From Streptomyces sp. MMG1121 (GTDB taxonomy: Bacteria > Actinomycetota > Actinomycetes > Streptomycetales > Streptomycetaceae): DNA of 64,000 bases. Below the pieces are notes generated by a model. That model searched no databases, had not been told where the DNA came from, and saw nothing but the letters and a program-made list of their open reading frames with translations. The stretch lies in NCBI RefSeq assembly GCF_001280015.1, contig NZ_LGDV01000193.1:22565-86564 (forward strand), in the 5' to 3' direction. The position numbers and the translations under genes are program-made. Positions 45,124-53,300 of the stretch are shown in pieces. How positions within the stretch are numbered: position 1 is the stretch's first letter; each line of letters opens with the position of its first letter.

Positions 45124-45750
45124 TCACTCGCCGCGGTACAGCTCGCGTTTGGCGATGTAGCGCACGACTCCGTCCGGCACCATGTACCAGATGGGGTCCC
45201 CCTTCGCGACTCTCGCACGGCAGTCTGTGGAGGAGATGGCGAGCGCCGGAACCTCGACCAACGACACACCGCCCTCCGGCAGACCCGGGTCGGTCAGGTG
45301 GTGGCCGGGGCGGGTGACGCCGATGAAGTGCGCGAGGGAGAACAGCTCCTCGCTGTCGCGCCAGGTCAGCAGCTGGGCGAGGGCGTCGGCGCCGGTGATG
45401 AAGAACAGGTCGGTGTCGGGGTTGAGGACGCGCAGGTCGCGCAGGGTGTCCACGGTGTAGGTGGGGCCGCCGCGGTCGAGGTCGATGCGGCTGACGGAGA
45501 ACTGGGGGTTCTCAGCGGTCGCGATGACCGTCATCAGATAGCGGTCCTCGGCCGGGGAGACCTTGCGGTGGGACTTCTGCCACGGCTCGCCGGTGGGCAC
45601 GAACACCACCTCGTCCAGCTGGAACTGCGCGGCGACCTCACTGGCCGCCACGAGGTGCCCGTGGTGGATCGGGTCAAACGTTCCGCCCATCACGCCCAGG
45701 CGACGCTTGCCCGCGTGCACCGGACCGGTAGGCATGTCCTGCTCTCCCAT
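45124..45750 (-). CDS. nadD: Nicotinate-nucleotide adenylyltransferase
   Basis: A 208-residue enzyme converting nicotinate mononucleotide and ATP to deamido-NAD. The nucleotidyl-transferase signature [20 protein letters not shown] holds the HxGH-type motif, [12 protein letters not shown] follows, and the C-terminal [13 protein letters not shown] is the second signature. It is the first gene of the nadD, LCP-like, rsfS, phosphatase operon. Starts at ATG 45750 (MGEQDMPTG) or 45735 are both possible; the second has a better ribosome site (AGGAC). The frame extends to 46041 but that part is shadow. Confidence 0.94.
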   Translation of the reverse strand: MGEQDMPTGPVHAGKRRLGVMGGTFDPIHHGHLVAASEVAAQFQLDEVVFVPTGEPWQKSHRKVSPAEDRYLMTVIATAENPQFSVSRIDLDRGGPTYTVDTLRDLRVLNPDTDLFFITGADALAQLLTWRDSEELFSLAHFIGVTRPGHHLTDPGLPEGGVSLVEVPALAISSTDCRARVAKGDPIWYMVPDGVVRYIAKRELYRGE

Positions 45751-45806
45751 GCGTGCAGACCCTACCGGCCCGGCCTGGAGGCTCCCGCCCGGGACGGGGT
45801 CCGGGC

Positions 45807-45962
45807 TCAGCGGTCGCGGTTGAAGCGGGTGGTGATCCACAGCAGGAGCAGCAGGACGATGAAGGCGCCGCCGCCGGTGATGGCCGGGTTGAGGCTGTTG
45901 TGGTGACCGCCCTCGCTCTCGGCGAGGGTGGCCAGCTGGGCTGCCGTGCTGTGAAGGCTCAT
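45807..45962 (-). CDS. Tiny single-span membrane protein, 51 residues
   Basis: A 51-residue frame, too short for normal ORF lists, beginning [19 protein letters not shown], with a His pair in [10 protein letters not shown], one membrane span [14 protein letters not shown] and a basic end RFNRDR. An ATG-ATG pair starts it (45965 or 45962). Its layout (His-bearing N-terminus, one span, basic tail) is the same as in the neighbouring small gene at 46085. No function known. Confidence 0.65.
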   Translation of the reverse strand: MSLHSTAAQLATLAESEGGHHNSLNPAITGGGAFIVLLLLLWITTRFNRDR

Positions 45963-46084
45963 CATCTTCGTCAGGACCTATCGCGTGTGGGCGGGATAAA
46001 GATGTCGGCTCATCGTATGCGGGCGGCCCGGCGACGATCACGCCGACTCCGCCGTTGGGGCGGGCGGGGAACTTCCGCCGCCCG

Positions 46085-46249
46085 TCAGTCGTCCTTCCGC
46101 TTGTAGCCGCGAAGCAGGAACCAGGCGGTCAGCGCACAGCCCAGGAACATCACGATCAGCACGATGCGGAGCAGATTCCCCGTCCCGTGCTGCTGGACGG
46201 CGAGCGTGGCGGCCTCGGTCAGCCGGGCGGCTGCGGGGTGGTGATCCAT
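46085..46249 (-). CDS. Tiny single-span membrane protein, 54 residues
   Basis: A 54-residue frame starting [20 protein letters not shown] with a His pair near the start, one span [18 protein letters not shown] and a basic end [12 protein letters not shown] is seven bases before the ATG, a good ribosome site. It is 120 bases upstream of the similarly built 51-residue gene and 102 bases from the divergent M48 peptidase start. The two may be distant paralogues or form a pair; function is unknown. Confidence 0.7.
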   Translation of the reverse strand: MDHHPAAARLTEAATLAVQQHGTGNLLRIVLIVMFLGCALTAWFLLRGYKRKDD

Positions 46250-46351
46250 CAGTGGACTCCTTCGGCTGTACTGCCCGTCCACGGTATCTCCGCCTAGGCT
46301 GGGCCCTGCCTCGGGGGCACAGTGGGCACTCACACGTACTTGGGGGAAGAC

Positions 46352-47449
46352 ATGTCCGACGACGGTGAGCAGCAGACGGGGCACGAGCGCGTGCCGAGCC
46401 GGCAGCGCAGGAGCTTCCCCGGGATCTCCTCGCGTGCCTACGAGCACCCGGCCGACCGCTCGGCCCTGGTCGCGCTGCGCAAGCTGAGCGGATTCGACAC
46501 GGTCTTCAAGGCGCTCAGCGGGCTGCTGCCGGAGCGGAGCCTGAGACTGCTGTTCCTGTCCGACTCGGTGCGCGTCTCCGAGCGGCAGTTCCAGCACCTG
46601 AACGACATGCTCCTGGACGCCTGTCACATCCTGGACCTGGAGAAGGTCCCGCCGATGTACGTCAACCAGGACCCGCAGCCGAACGCGATGTGCATCGGCC
46701 TGGACGAGCCGATCATCGTGGTCACCACGGGGCTCGTGGAACTCCTCGACGAGGAGGAGATGCGCGCGGTCGTCGGGCACGAGGTGGGCCACGCGCTGTC
46801 CGGCCACTCGGTGTACCGCACGATCCTGCTGTTCCTGACCAACCTCGCGCTGAAGGTCGCCTGGATCCCGCTGGGCAACGTCGCGATCATGGCGATCATC
46901 ACGGCGCTGCGGGAGTGGTTCCGCAAGTCGGAGCTGTCCGCGGACCGGGCGGGGCTGCTGGTGGGCCAGGACGTACAGGCCTCGATGCGCGGCCTGATGA
47001 AGATCGCGGGCGGCAACCACCTGCACGAGATGAACGTGGACGCCTTCCTGGAGCAGGCCGAGGAGTACGACTCCGGGGGCGATCTGCGCGACTCGGTGCT
47101 GAAGATCCTGAACGTGCTGCCCCGCTCGCACCCGTTCACCACGGTGCGGGCGGCCGAGCTGAAGAAGTGGGCCGAGTCCCGGGACTTCCAGCGGATCATG
47201 GACGGCCACTACACGCGGCGCGACGAGGACAAGGACACCAAGGTCAGCGACTCCTTCCGGGAGTCGGCGGCCACCTACGCGAGCGATGTGAAGAGCTCCA
47301 AGGACCCGCTGATGAAGCTGGTCTCGGACCTCGCGGGCGGCGCGGGAGACCTGGGCGGCAGGGTGCGGCGCGGCTTCGACGGCTTCAGGAGCCCGCCGAC
47401 GGCGAAGGAGGGGCCGCAGGACAAGGGGGGGCCGCAGGACACGGAGTAG
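46352..47449 (+). CDS. M48 family metallopeptidase
   Basis: A 365-residue protein with the zinc motif VVGHEVGHALSGH near residue 145 and the third ligand Glu in RKSELSADRAGLLVG. Hydrophobic stretch TILLFLTNLALKVAWIPLGNVAIM lies between, probably membrane-associated, as in HtpX/Ste24-type peptidases. The C-terminal 80 residues are charged and Gly-rich. M48 enzymes are used in membrane-protein quality control. ATG at 46352 follows GGGGGAAGAC. It is divergent from the tiny membrane protein genes, which may be partners or substrates; inference only. Confidence 0.85.
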   Translation: MSDDGEQQTGHERVPSRQRRSFPGISSRAYEHPADRSALVALRKLSGFDTVFKALSGLLPERSLRLLFLSDSVRVSERQFQHLNDMLLDACHILDLEKVPPMYVNQDPQPNAMCIGLDEPIIVVTTGLVELLDEEEMRAVVGHEVGHALSGHSVYRTILLFLTNLALKVAWIPLGNVAIMAIITALREWFRKSELSADRAGLLVGQDVQASMRGLMKIAGGNHLHEMNVDAFLEQAEEYDSGGDLRDSVLKILNVLPRSHPFTTVRAAELKKWAESRDFQRIMDGHYTRRDEDKDTKVSDSFRESAATYASDVKSSKDPLMKLVSDLAGGAGDLGGRVRRGFDGFRSPPTAKEGPQDKGGPQDTE

Positions 47450-47504
47450 CCCTTTCCCCGCCGCACCCCGGCGGCTGTCACTGCGCTCGGCACGGAAACG
47501 CCGC

Positions 47505-48584
47505 TCAGACCGTCGGCTGGGCCCGGACGGCCAGCGTCCCGCACAGGGCCGCCGGGCTGTCCGTGGCGTAGGGGTCGCTGCCCGCGGGGACGCCGCTGCG
47601 GGCCGTCTGGCCGGCCAGCAGCGGCCGGAGGTAGGCGCTGGAGTCCTCGGCGCAGGCCATGGGACCCGCCTGGACGTACGACGTGACCAGCTGGACCTGG
47701 TGGGTGCGCAGATCGTCGCGGCTGAAGCGGAAGGTCAGCTCGCGGCGGACGGTGAAGAGGGAGACGGGCGCGCCGGCCGCGGCGCCGGCGGGGCGCACGG
47801 CGTAGACCAGGGTGTGGTCGGCGGTGACCTCCAGCGAGTCCGCGTCGGCCTCCACGGCCTGCAGGTCACCCTGGACGCGGATCCCCTTGTCGGCGAGCTG
47901 GACGCGGGTGGGGTCGAAGCGGACCAGCCAGCCGGTGGCGGCGTGCCGGCCGTCGGCCGCCGGGTGGGGGGTGCTCTGGACGCTCTGGTCGAACTGGTCG
48001 AGCTGGTCGCCGTCGAGGAGGGCCCGGGCGGGGTTGACCTGTCCGCCGGTCAGCACCTCGGGGTAGAGCGCGGAGCGGACGATGTAGTCCTTGGTGGCGG
48101 TGAGTGCGGTCATGACCTGGCTGTCGGAGAAGTGGGCGGTACCGCTCACGACCGGCAGCGGTATCCCCTCGGCGCCGACGGCGAACTGGCGGGCGGGGCT
48201 GTGCGCGTACAGGCGCTCGGCGTCGACGGCGCCGGGCACCTTGCCCGTCGGGGCGAGCGGGATCACCGTCATCCGCAGGGGCTCGACGGGGCGCCGGGCC
48301 TGCGGGGAGCCGTAGGGGTGGCGGACGCTCAGATAGACCGCGGTGCCCATGGCGACGGCGATCAGCACGACGAGGGCCATCAACTGCCGTGCGAGTCCGC
48401 GGTGCAGGGACGGACGGCGGCGCACGGCGGGCGCGTGGTCGGCCATCCGCTCCTCGGCGGAGTACTCCTGGAGACGGGCAGCGCGGACGAACGACTCGTC
48501 GAAGACGACGGATCGGTACTCGTCCTCGCCACCCACGGGGCCGCCCTCGGGTGTCCCCTCCGGTGGGTCTCCTGGCCCGCCCAT
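47505..48584 (-). CDS. Membrane-anchored conserved protein, shares N-terminal motif with its neighbour
   Basis: A 359-residue protein. The N-terminal cytoplasmic part has EDEYRSVVFDESFVRAARLQ; one span (QLMALVVLIAVAMGTAVYL) lies near residue 75; the remaining 260 residues are extracytoplasmic with strand-rich character, including ATGWLVRFDPTRVQ and TVRRELTFRFSRDD, and a Cys pair in the tail (GPMACAEDS, AALCGTLAV). No enzyme motif. The motif VVFDExFV recurs in the adjacent gene at 48675. From memory, streptomycete homologues near proA have been linked with the spore-wall complex; that needs checking. Confidence 0.75.
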   Translation of the reverse strand: MGGPGDPPEGTPEGGPVGGEDEYRSVVFDESFVRAARLQEYSAEERMADHAPAVRRRPSLHRGLARQLMALVVLIAVAMGTAVYLSVRHPYGSPQARRPVEPLRMTVIPLAPTGKVPGAVDAERLYAHSPARQFAVGAEGIPLPVVSGTAHFSDSQVMTALTATKDYIVRSALYPEVLTGGQVNPARALLDGDQLDQFDQSVQSTPHPAADGRHAATGWLVRFDPTRVQLADKGIRVQGDLQAVEADADSLEVTADHTLVYAVRPAGAAAGAPVSLFTVRRELTFRFSRDDLRTHQVQLVTSYVQAGPMACAEDSSAYLRPLLAGQTARSGVPAGSDPYATDSPAALCGTLAVRAQPTV

Positions 48585-48674
48585 ACTTTCAGAGTAGGTC
48601 TCATGAGCCTCAGGTAAACGCCCTGGTACACGACAACTTCTGACAGGTGCTCAGCAAGAAGCGGGTGAGGGCAC

Positions 48675-49304
48675 TCAGGGGGTGCGCGGGACGGCCGAGG
48701 CGACCGGCCGGCCCGTGTCGGCGGAGACGGAGGGAGCGGCGGCGCTGCCCTGTTCCACGCCGGTCGAGGCGGGGGCGGGCACCCGGTCGCGGGGGCCGGA
48801 GGAGCCGCCCCGGTAGACGGCGGCGAAGGCGAGGGCGACCATGCCTATGCCCATCACGACGGCGAGCAGCCAGGCCACGGGGCGATGCCAGCGGACCTGT
48901 CTGCCGTAGGCGCCGAAGGGACCGTGGCCGTCGCCGAGGACGTAGGTGTCGTCCAGCTCGTCCTCGTCCCGATCTTGGCTGAGATCGGTTCCCTCGGGAG
49001 CGTACTTCTCGCTGTAGCGCTCGCCTCGGGCGCGGGCGCGGCGGGCCTCCGCCTCGGAGGCCTCGGCTCTGGCCTGTGCGGCGGCCAGGAGGCGTTCCAC
49101 GGCGCTCGGTTCATGGATCGTGGCCGCCTGTACGAAGGCCTCGTCGAAGACCACGGAGGCGAACTCTTCGTCCGGCACCCCGTGGTCGTGGTCGTCGTCG
49201 GGCTCCCAGCCGTCAGGGAACGGCGTGCCCCCCACGTCCTCCGGCACCTCTCCAGAGTAGACCTGGGGGGTCAATTTGGGCAGACGGTAGGGAAATTCAT
49301 CCAT
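48675..49304 (-). CDS. Single-span membrane protein with the same N-terminal motif
   Basis: A 209-residue protein. N-terminal acidic region, then DEEFASVVFDEAFVQAATIH and SAVERLLAAAQARAEA (a helix rich in Ala, Glu and Arg), one span (WLLAVVMGIGMVALAFAAVY) near residue 150, and a short Ser/Ala/Pro-rich outside tail. The VVFDEAFVQAA..EPSAVER part matches VVFDESFVRAA..EYSAEER of the next gene, so both probably meet the same partner. Located between that gene and proA, on the same strand. Function unknown. Confidence 0.75.
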   Translation of the reverse strand: MDEFPYRLPKLTPQVYSGEVPEDVGGTPFPDGWEPDDDHDHGVPDEEFASVVFDEAFVQAATIHEPSAVERLLAAAQARAEASEAEARRARARGERYSEKYAPEGTDLSQDRDEDELDDTYVLGDGHGPFGAYGRQVRWHRPVAWLLAVVMGIGMVALAFAAVYRGGSSGPRDRVPAPASTGVEQGSAAAPSVSADTGRPVASAVPRTP

Positions 49305-49376
49305 CTGCTGAGACGCTTTCCGGACGCTCCCCGAACATGCGGCCGCGGCCGGAACGTTCAGCCGAACAGGTGATTC

Positions 49377-50663
49377 TCAGGGGCGCAGGTGGCCGTCGCC
49401 GGTGACGATGTACTTCGTGCTGGTCAGCTCCGGCAGGCCCATCGGGCCGCGGGCGTGCAGCTTCTGGGTGGAGATGCCGATCTCGGCGCCGAAGCCGAAC
49501 TGGCCGCCGTCGGTGAAGCGGGTGGAGGCGTTCACGGCGACGGTGGTGGAGTCGACCAGCCGGGTGAAGCGGCGGGCGGCCTGCTGGGAGGTGGTGACGA
49601 TCGCCTCGGTGTGGCCGGAGGTCCACAGCCGGATGTGCTCGACGGCCTTGTCGAGGGAGTCGACGACGGCGGCGGCGATGTCGTAGGAGAGGTACTCGGT
49701 CTCCCAGTCCTCGGCCACGGCCTCCACGACGGTCGCCTCGGAGTCCTTGGCGTAGGCCATGACCCGCTCGTCGGCGTGGACGGTGACGCCGGCCTCGGCG
49801 AGGGCGTCGAGGGCGCGCGGCAGGAACTCGGCGGCGATGTCCTGGTGGACCAGGAGGGTCTCGGCGGCGTTGCAGACGCTGACCCGCTGGGCCTTGGAGT
49901 TGATCAGGATGCCGATGGCCATGTCGATGTCGGCGTGCGCGTCGACGTAGACGTGGCAGTTGCCGGTGCCGGTCTCGATGACGGGGACGGTGGACTCGCT
50001 GACCACGGTCTGGATCAGGGAGGCGCCGCCGCGCGGGATGAGGACGTCGACCAGGCCGCGGGCGCGCATCAGCTCGCGCACGGAGTCGCGGCTCTCGCCG
50101 GGCACGAGCTGCACGGCGTCGGCGGGCAGCCCGGCGCCGCCGACGGCGTCCCGGACGACGCGGACGAGGGCGGTGTTGGACTCGTAGGCGGAGGCGGAGC
50201 CGCGCAGCAGGACGGCGTTGCCGGACTTCAGGCAGAGGGCGGCGGCGTCGACGGTGACGTTCGGGCGGGCCTCGTAGATGATGCCGACGACGCCGAGCGG
50301 GACGCGGACCTGGCGCAGGTCGATGCCGTTGGGGAGGGTGGAGCCACGGACGACCTCGCCGACCGGGTCGGGCAGCCCCGCGACGTCGCGGACGTCGGAG
50401 GCGATGGCGCGGACCCGCTCGGGAGTGAGGGTGAGCCGGTCGACGACGGACTCGCTGGTGCCGTTCTCCCGGGCCTTGGCCACGTCCTTGGCGTTGGCCT
50501 CGACGATCTCGGCGGTCCGGACCTCCAGGGCGTCGGCGATGGCGAGCAGCGCGTCGTCCTTCACGGCACGCGGCAGCGGCGCGAGGTCGGCGGCGGCGGC
50601 CTTGGCCCGGTAGGCGGCCTGGGTGACCGGGGACATCGAGTCGTACGGCGAGAGCGTGGTCAT
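49377..50663 (-). CDS. proA: Gamma-glutamyl phosphate reductase
   Basis: A 428-residue NADPH-dependent enzyme of proline synthesis, reducing gamma-glutamyl phosphate to glutamate semialdehyde. The nucleophile Cys lies in [15 protein letters not shown] near residue 255; [15 protein letters not shown] and [11 protein letters not shown] are family signatures; the end [20 protein letters not shown] is characteristic. proB lies one small gene upstream on the same strand. No ribosome site precedes the ATG, but TACCCT at 50670-50675 ends six bases before it, suggesting a leaderless mRNA and so its own promoter. Confidence 0.96.
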   Translation of the reverse strand: MTTLSPYDSMSPVTQAAYRAKAAAADLAPLPRAVKDDALLAIADALEVRTAEIVEANAKDVAKARENGTSESVVDRLTLTPERVRAIASDVRDVAGLPDPVGEVVRGSTLPNGIDLRQVRVPLGVVGIIYEARPNVTVDAAALCLKSGNAVLLRGSASAYESNTALVRVVRDAVGGAGLPADAVQLVPGESRDSVRELMRARGLVDVLIPRGGASLIQTVVSESTVPVIETGTGNCHVYVDAHADIDMAIGILINSKAQRVSVCNAAETLLVHQDIAAEFLPRALDALAEAGVTVHADERVMAYAKDSEATVVEAVAEDWETEYLSYDIAAAVVDSLDKAVEHIRLWTSGHTEAIVTTSQQAARRFTRLVDSTTVAVNASTRFTDGGQFGFGAEIGISTQKLHARGPMGLPELTSTKYIVTGDGHLRP

Positions 50664-50733
50664 GAGGGAAGGGTAGTGCGCGGGGCCGGACCGCTCCGCG
50701 GTCGTCCCACACCCCGAGACACCCCAAAGGGGC

Positions 50734-51159
50734 TCAGAAGGGGTGCACTCCCACCGGTGTCGCGGGCGCCGGGCCGTAGCCCTCGGCGATGCGGTGGTGG
50801 TAGGTCTCGCGGTCGATGACCTCCAGGCCGACGATCTCCCACGGGGGCAGTCCGGCGCTCTGCCGGTGCTCGCCCCACAGGCGCAGGGCGACGGCGGCGG
50901 CGTCGTGCAGGTCGCGGGCCTCCTCCCAGTACCGGATCTCGGCGTGGTCGGTCGCGTATCTGCTGGTCAGGAGGAAGGGGTGGTCGTGGGCCAGCTGTTC
51001 CAGGGCACGGCGCAGGTCGGGCAGGGGGACCGCCTTCCCGGAGACGCTGAGGGTGACGTGCCACAGCCGGGGCAGGTCTCTGGGCTCCTCGTAGGTGTCC
51101 CCGGCCACGACGCTCGTCAGAGCACCGCGGGACGTCGCCTTAGGGCGCACTCGTCTCAC
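50734..51159 (-). CDS. Conserved hypothetical protein between proB and proA
   Basis: A 141-residue protein with [20 protein letters not shown] and [28 protein letters not shown], an alternation of strands and helices suggesting a ferredoxin-like or ACT-sized fold. The GTG at 51159 lies five bases after GGAGG and is chosen over an ATG five codons earlier. It is conserved in actinobacteria at this location as far as I can recall. No catalytic motif. The position suggests cotranscription neither with proA (leaderless, own promoter) nor clearly with proB (hairpin between). Confidence 0.7.
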   Translation of the reverse strand: MRRVRPKATSRGALTSVVAGDTYEEPRDLPRLWHVTLSVSGKAVPLPDLRRALEQLAHDHPFLLTSRYATDHAEIRYWEEARDLHDAAAVALRLWGEHRQSAGLPPWEIVGLEVIDRETYHHRIAEGYGPAPATPVGVHPF

Positions 51160-51265
51160 GACGGCCTCCTTCATGACTCGCTCGGCCCCTTGACGGAACG
51201 TGTCCTTTCAACATGTCCCAGAGACAAAGTTGAGCAGGCTGCAGGCCTTCGCGTGGTGGTTTTAC

Positions 51266-51291
51266 GGAACGTCCCCCACCGGGGGCGTTCC
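51266..51291 (-). terminator. Hairpin after proB
   Basis: GGAACGTCCCCC and GGGGGCGTTCC pair over 11 positions with one bulged T, 34 bases beyond the proB stop. No U-run. Probable terminator. Confidence 0.65.
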
Positions 51292-51324
51292 TTACGCCCC
51301 GTTTTACGAGCGGTTTTGCGAGTG

Positions 51325-52452
51325 TTACGGGTGCAGGAGCACCAGGTCGTCCCTGTGTACGACCTCGCGTTCGTACGCCGGTCCGAGTTCGCGGGCCAGC
51401 TCCCGGGTCGAACGCCCGATCAGCCGGGGAATCTCCTTGGCGTCGAAGTTGACGAGTCCCCGGGCGACCGCGCGGCCGGCCATGTCGCGCAGTTCGACGG
51501 GGTCGCCGGCGCTGAACTCGCCCTCCGCGGCGGCGATTCCGGCGGGGAGCAGCGACTTGCGGCCCTTGACCACGGCCTCGACGGCCCCGTCGTCCAGGGT
51601 CAGCGCGCCCTGCGGGGTGGAGGCGTGCTGGAGCCACAGCAGCCGGTCGGCGGAGCGCTTGCCGGTGGGGTGGAAGTAGGTGCCGGTGTCGCCGCCGCTC
51701 AGCGCCTCCGCCGCGTGCACGGCGCTGGTGAGGACGACGGGAATGCCGGCGGCGGCCGCGATCCCGGCGGCCTCGACCTTGGTGACCATGCCGCCGGTGC
51801 CGACGCCCGCCTTGCCCGCGCTGCCGATCTCGACGCCGGCGAGGTCCCCGGGACCCTTCACCTCCGCTATCCGCGAGGTGCCGGGCTTGCTGGGGTCGCC
51901 GTCGTAGACGCCGTCGACGTCGGAGAGCAGGACGAGCAGGTCGGCGTGGACGAGGTGGGCGACGAGGGCGGCGAGGCGGTCGTTGTCGCCGAAGCGGATC
52001 TCGTCGGTGGCGACGGTGTCGTTCTCGTTGACGATCGGGAAGGCACCCATCGCGAGGAGCTGGTCGAGGGTGCGCGAGGCGTTGCGGTGGTGGGCCCGGC
52101 GGCTCATGTCGTCGGAGGTGAGCAGGACTTGGCCGACGCGGACGCCGTAGCGGGCGAAGGAGGCGGTGTAGCGGGCGACGAGCAGGCCCTGGCCGACGCT
52201 GGCGGCGGCCTGCTGGCGGGCGAGGTCCTTGGGGCGGCGGCGCAGGCCGAGCGGGCTGAGCCCGGCGGCGATGGCACCGGAGGAGACGAGGACGATCTCC
52301 CGCTCTCCGCCGCTGCGGATCTTGGCGAGCACGTCGACGAGTGCGTCGACACGGTCGGCGTCGAGGCCGCCGGCGGCGGTGGTCAGGGAGGAGGAGCCCA
52401 CCTTGACGACGATCCTGCGGGCCTCGTTCACGGCCTGCCTTGCCCTTGTCAC
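51325..52452 (-). CDS. proB: Glutamate 5-kinase with PUA domain
   Basis: A 375-residue enzyme catalysing the first step of proline synthesis. The kinase domain begins RRIVVKVGSSSLTTAAGG, with LVSSGAIAAGLSPLG, PIVNENDTVATDEIRFGDND and LLSDVDGVYDGDP; the C-terminal PUA domain starts near residue 285 (GALTLDDGAVEAVVKGRKSLL). The GTG at 52452 (VTRARQAV) is taken; the longer frame to 52767 is shadow. Its product is used by ProA. An Obg gene, which normally lies nearby in Streptomyces, is not in the window, perhaps beyond the wall-polymer genes. Confidence 0.95.
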   Translation of the reverse strand: MTRARQAVNEARRIVVKVGSSSLTTAAGGLDADRVDALVDVLAKIRSGGEREIVLVSSGAIAAGLSPLGLRRRPKDLARQQAAASVGQGLLVARYTASFARYGVRVGQVLLTSDDMSRRAHHRNASRTLDQLLAMGAFPIVNENDTVATDEIRFGDNDRLAALVAHLVHADLLVLLSDVDGVYDGDPSKPGTSRIAEVKGPGDLAGVEIGSAGKAGVGTGGMVTKVEAAGIAAAAGIPVVLTSAVHAAEALSGGDTGTYFHPTGKRSADRLLWLQHASTPQGALTLDDGAVEAVVKGRKSLLPAGIAAAEGEFSAGDPVELRDMAGRAVARGLVNFDAKEIPRLIGRSTRELARELGPAYEREVVHRDDLVLLHP

Positions 52453-52577
52453 CTTGCTGTCTGTCCCCTCGCGTAGGTCCGGCTGCCTGTGCGGCAATCT
52501 ACGCGACGTGGGCCGGGTGGCGCCCATGCGCTCAAGGCATGGACGCCCGCGGCACCACCGCGAGGTGACAGGCGTTC

Positions 52578-53300
52578 CTACATCAGCCGCACCCCGCGCA
52601 TCAGACCCCACCCGCCCAGCGCAAGTAGCACCCCCGTCGTAACGGATGCCCCCCATGCGTAGCGCGGCTTGAGCTCGGGCGGCTCGCCGGTATCGGGAGC
52701 CACACAGGGTTCGAGCAGCAGGAAGGCGAAGAATCCGAAGCCGGTGACCAGGCAGACGGCGAACCACACCCCTCGATTCTTCACCCGCGTGTACCTCCTC
52801 GGCAGCGCGTAGGCCGCGGTCAGTACGGCCACGCCCACGCCGACCGCAGCCCAGCGCAGGACTGCGGACCGCAGAAAGAGCGGATAAGTGGCGGGCAGGA
52901 GAACGTCCAACGCGCCTGGCCCCTGACCGGCCGACCGGTCGCGGAACGGGAGGTCGTCGACGGGCATGCCCGCCTTGGCGGCGATCACTTTCTCGACAGC
53001 GGCCACATCGCCGCTACCGGGGAGCGCGCCCGGCACTCCGGTGTGCACTTCGCGGTAGATCAGCGGGGCGGCCTCCCAGAGCAGGTTCACTCCCTGGTCG
53101 TCATAGCCGATCTCGACGACCGGGGGCCTGTCCGACCGGAGAGCACTCAGCAGGTCCTCCTGGGTACTCGGAATCGGAAAGAACTGGAACAGGCACGCCA
53201 CATAGGACGCGACCAAGACCGCCAGAGCGATGAATCGGGCCGCCTTGGTCAACGATCCAGAAAGGCTGAGCGGCGTGCTGATGCCGGAGTCATTGGACAC
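52578..53300 (-). CDS. Four-span membrane protein overlapping the RHS gene, candidate immunity partner
   Basis: A 240-residue protein with four probable spans: FIALAVLVASYVACLFQFF (near 25), LRWAAVGVGVAVLTAAYAL (near 150), VWFAVCLVTGFGFFAFLLL (near 178) and SVTTGVLLALGGWGLM (near 220). A soluble loop of about 90 residues lies after the first span. GTG at 53300 is inside the end of the RHS gene (11-base overlap), so translation is coupled. No family recognised. In polymorphic toxin systems immunity genes follow the toxin tail directly, and membrane immunity proteins are usual against membrane-acting toxins; that role is inferred. Confidence 0.65.
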   Translation of the reverse strand: MSNDSGISTPLSLSGSLTKAARFIALAVLVASYVACLFQFFPIPSTQEDLLSALRSDRPPVVEIGYDDQGVNLLWEAAPLIYREVHTGVPGALPGSGDVAAVEKVIAAKAGMPVDDLPFRDRSAGQGPGALDVLLPATYPLFLRSAVLRWAAVGVGVAVLTAAYALPRRYTRVKNRGVWFAVCLVTGFGFFAFLLLEPCVAPDTGEPPELKPRYAWGASVTTGVLLALGGWGLMRGVRLM

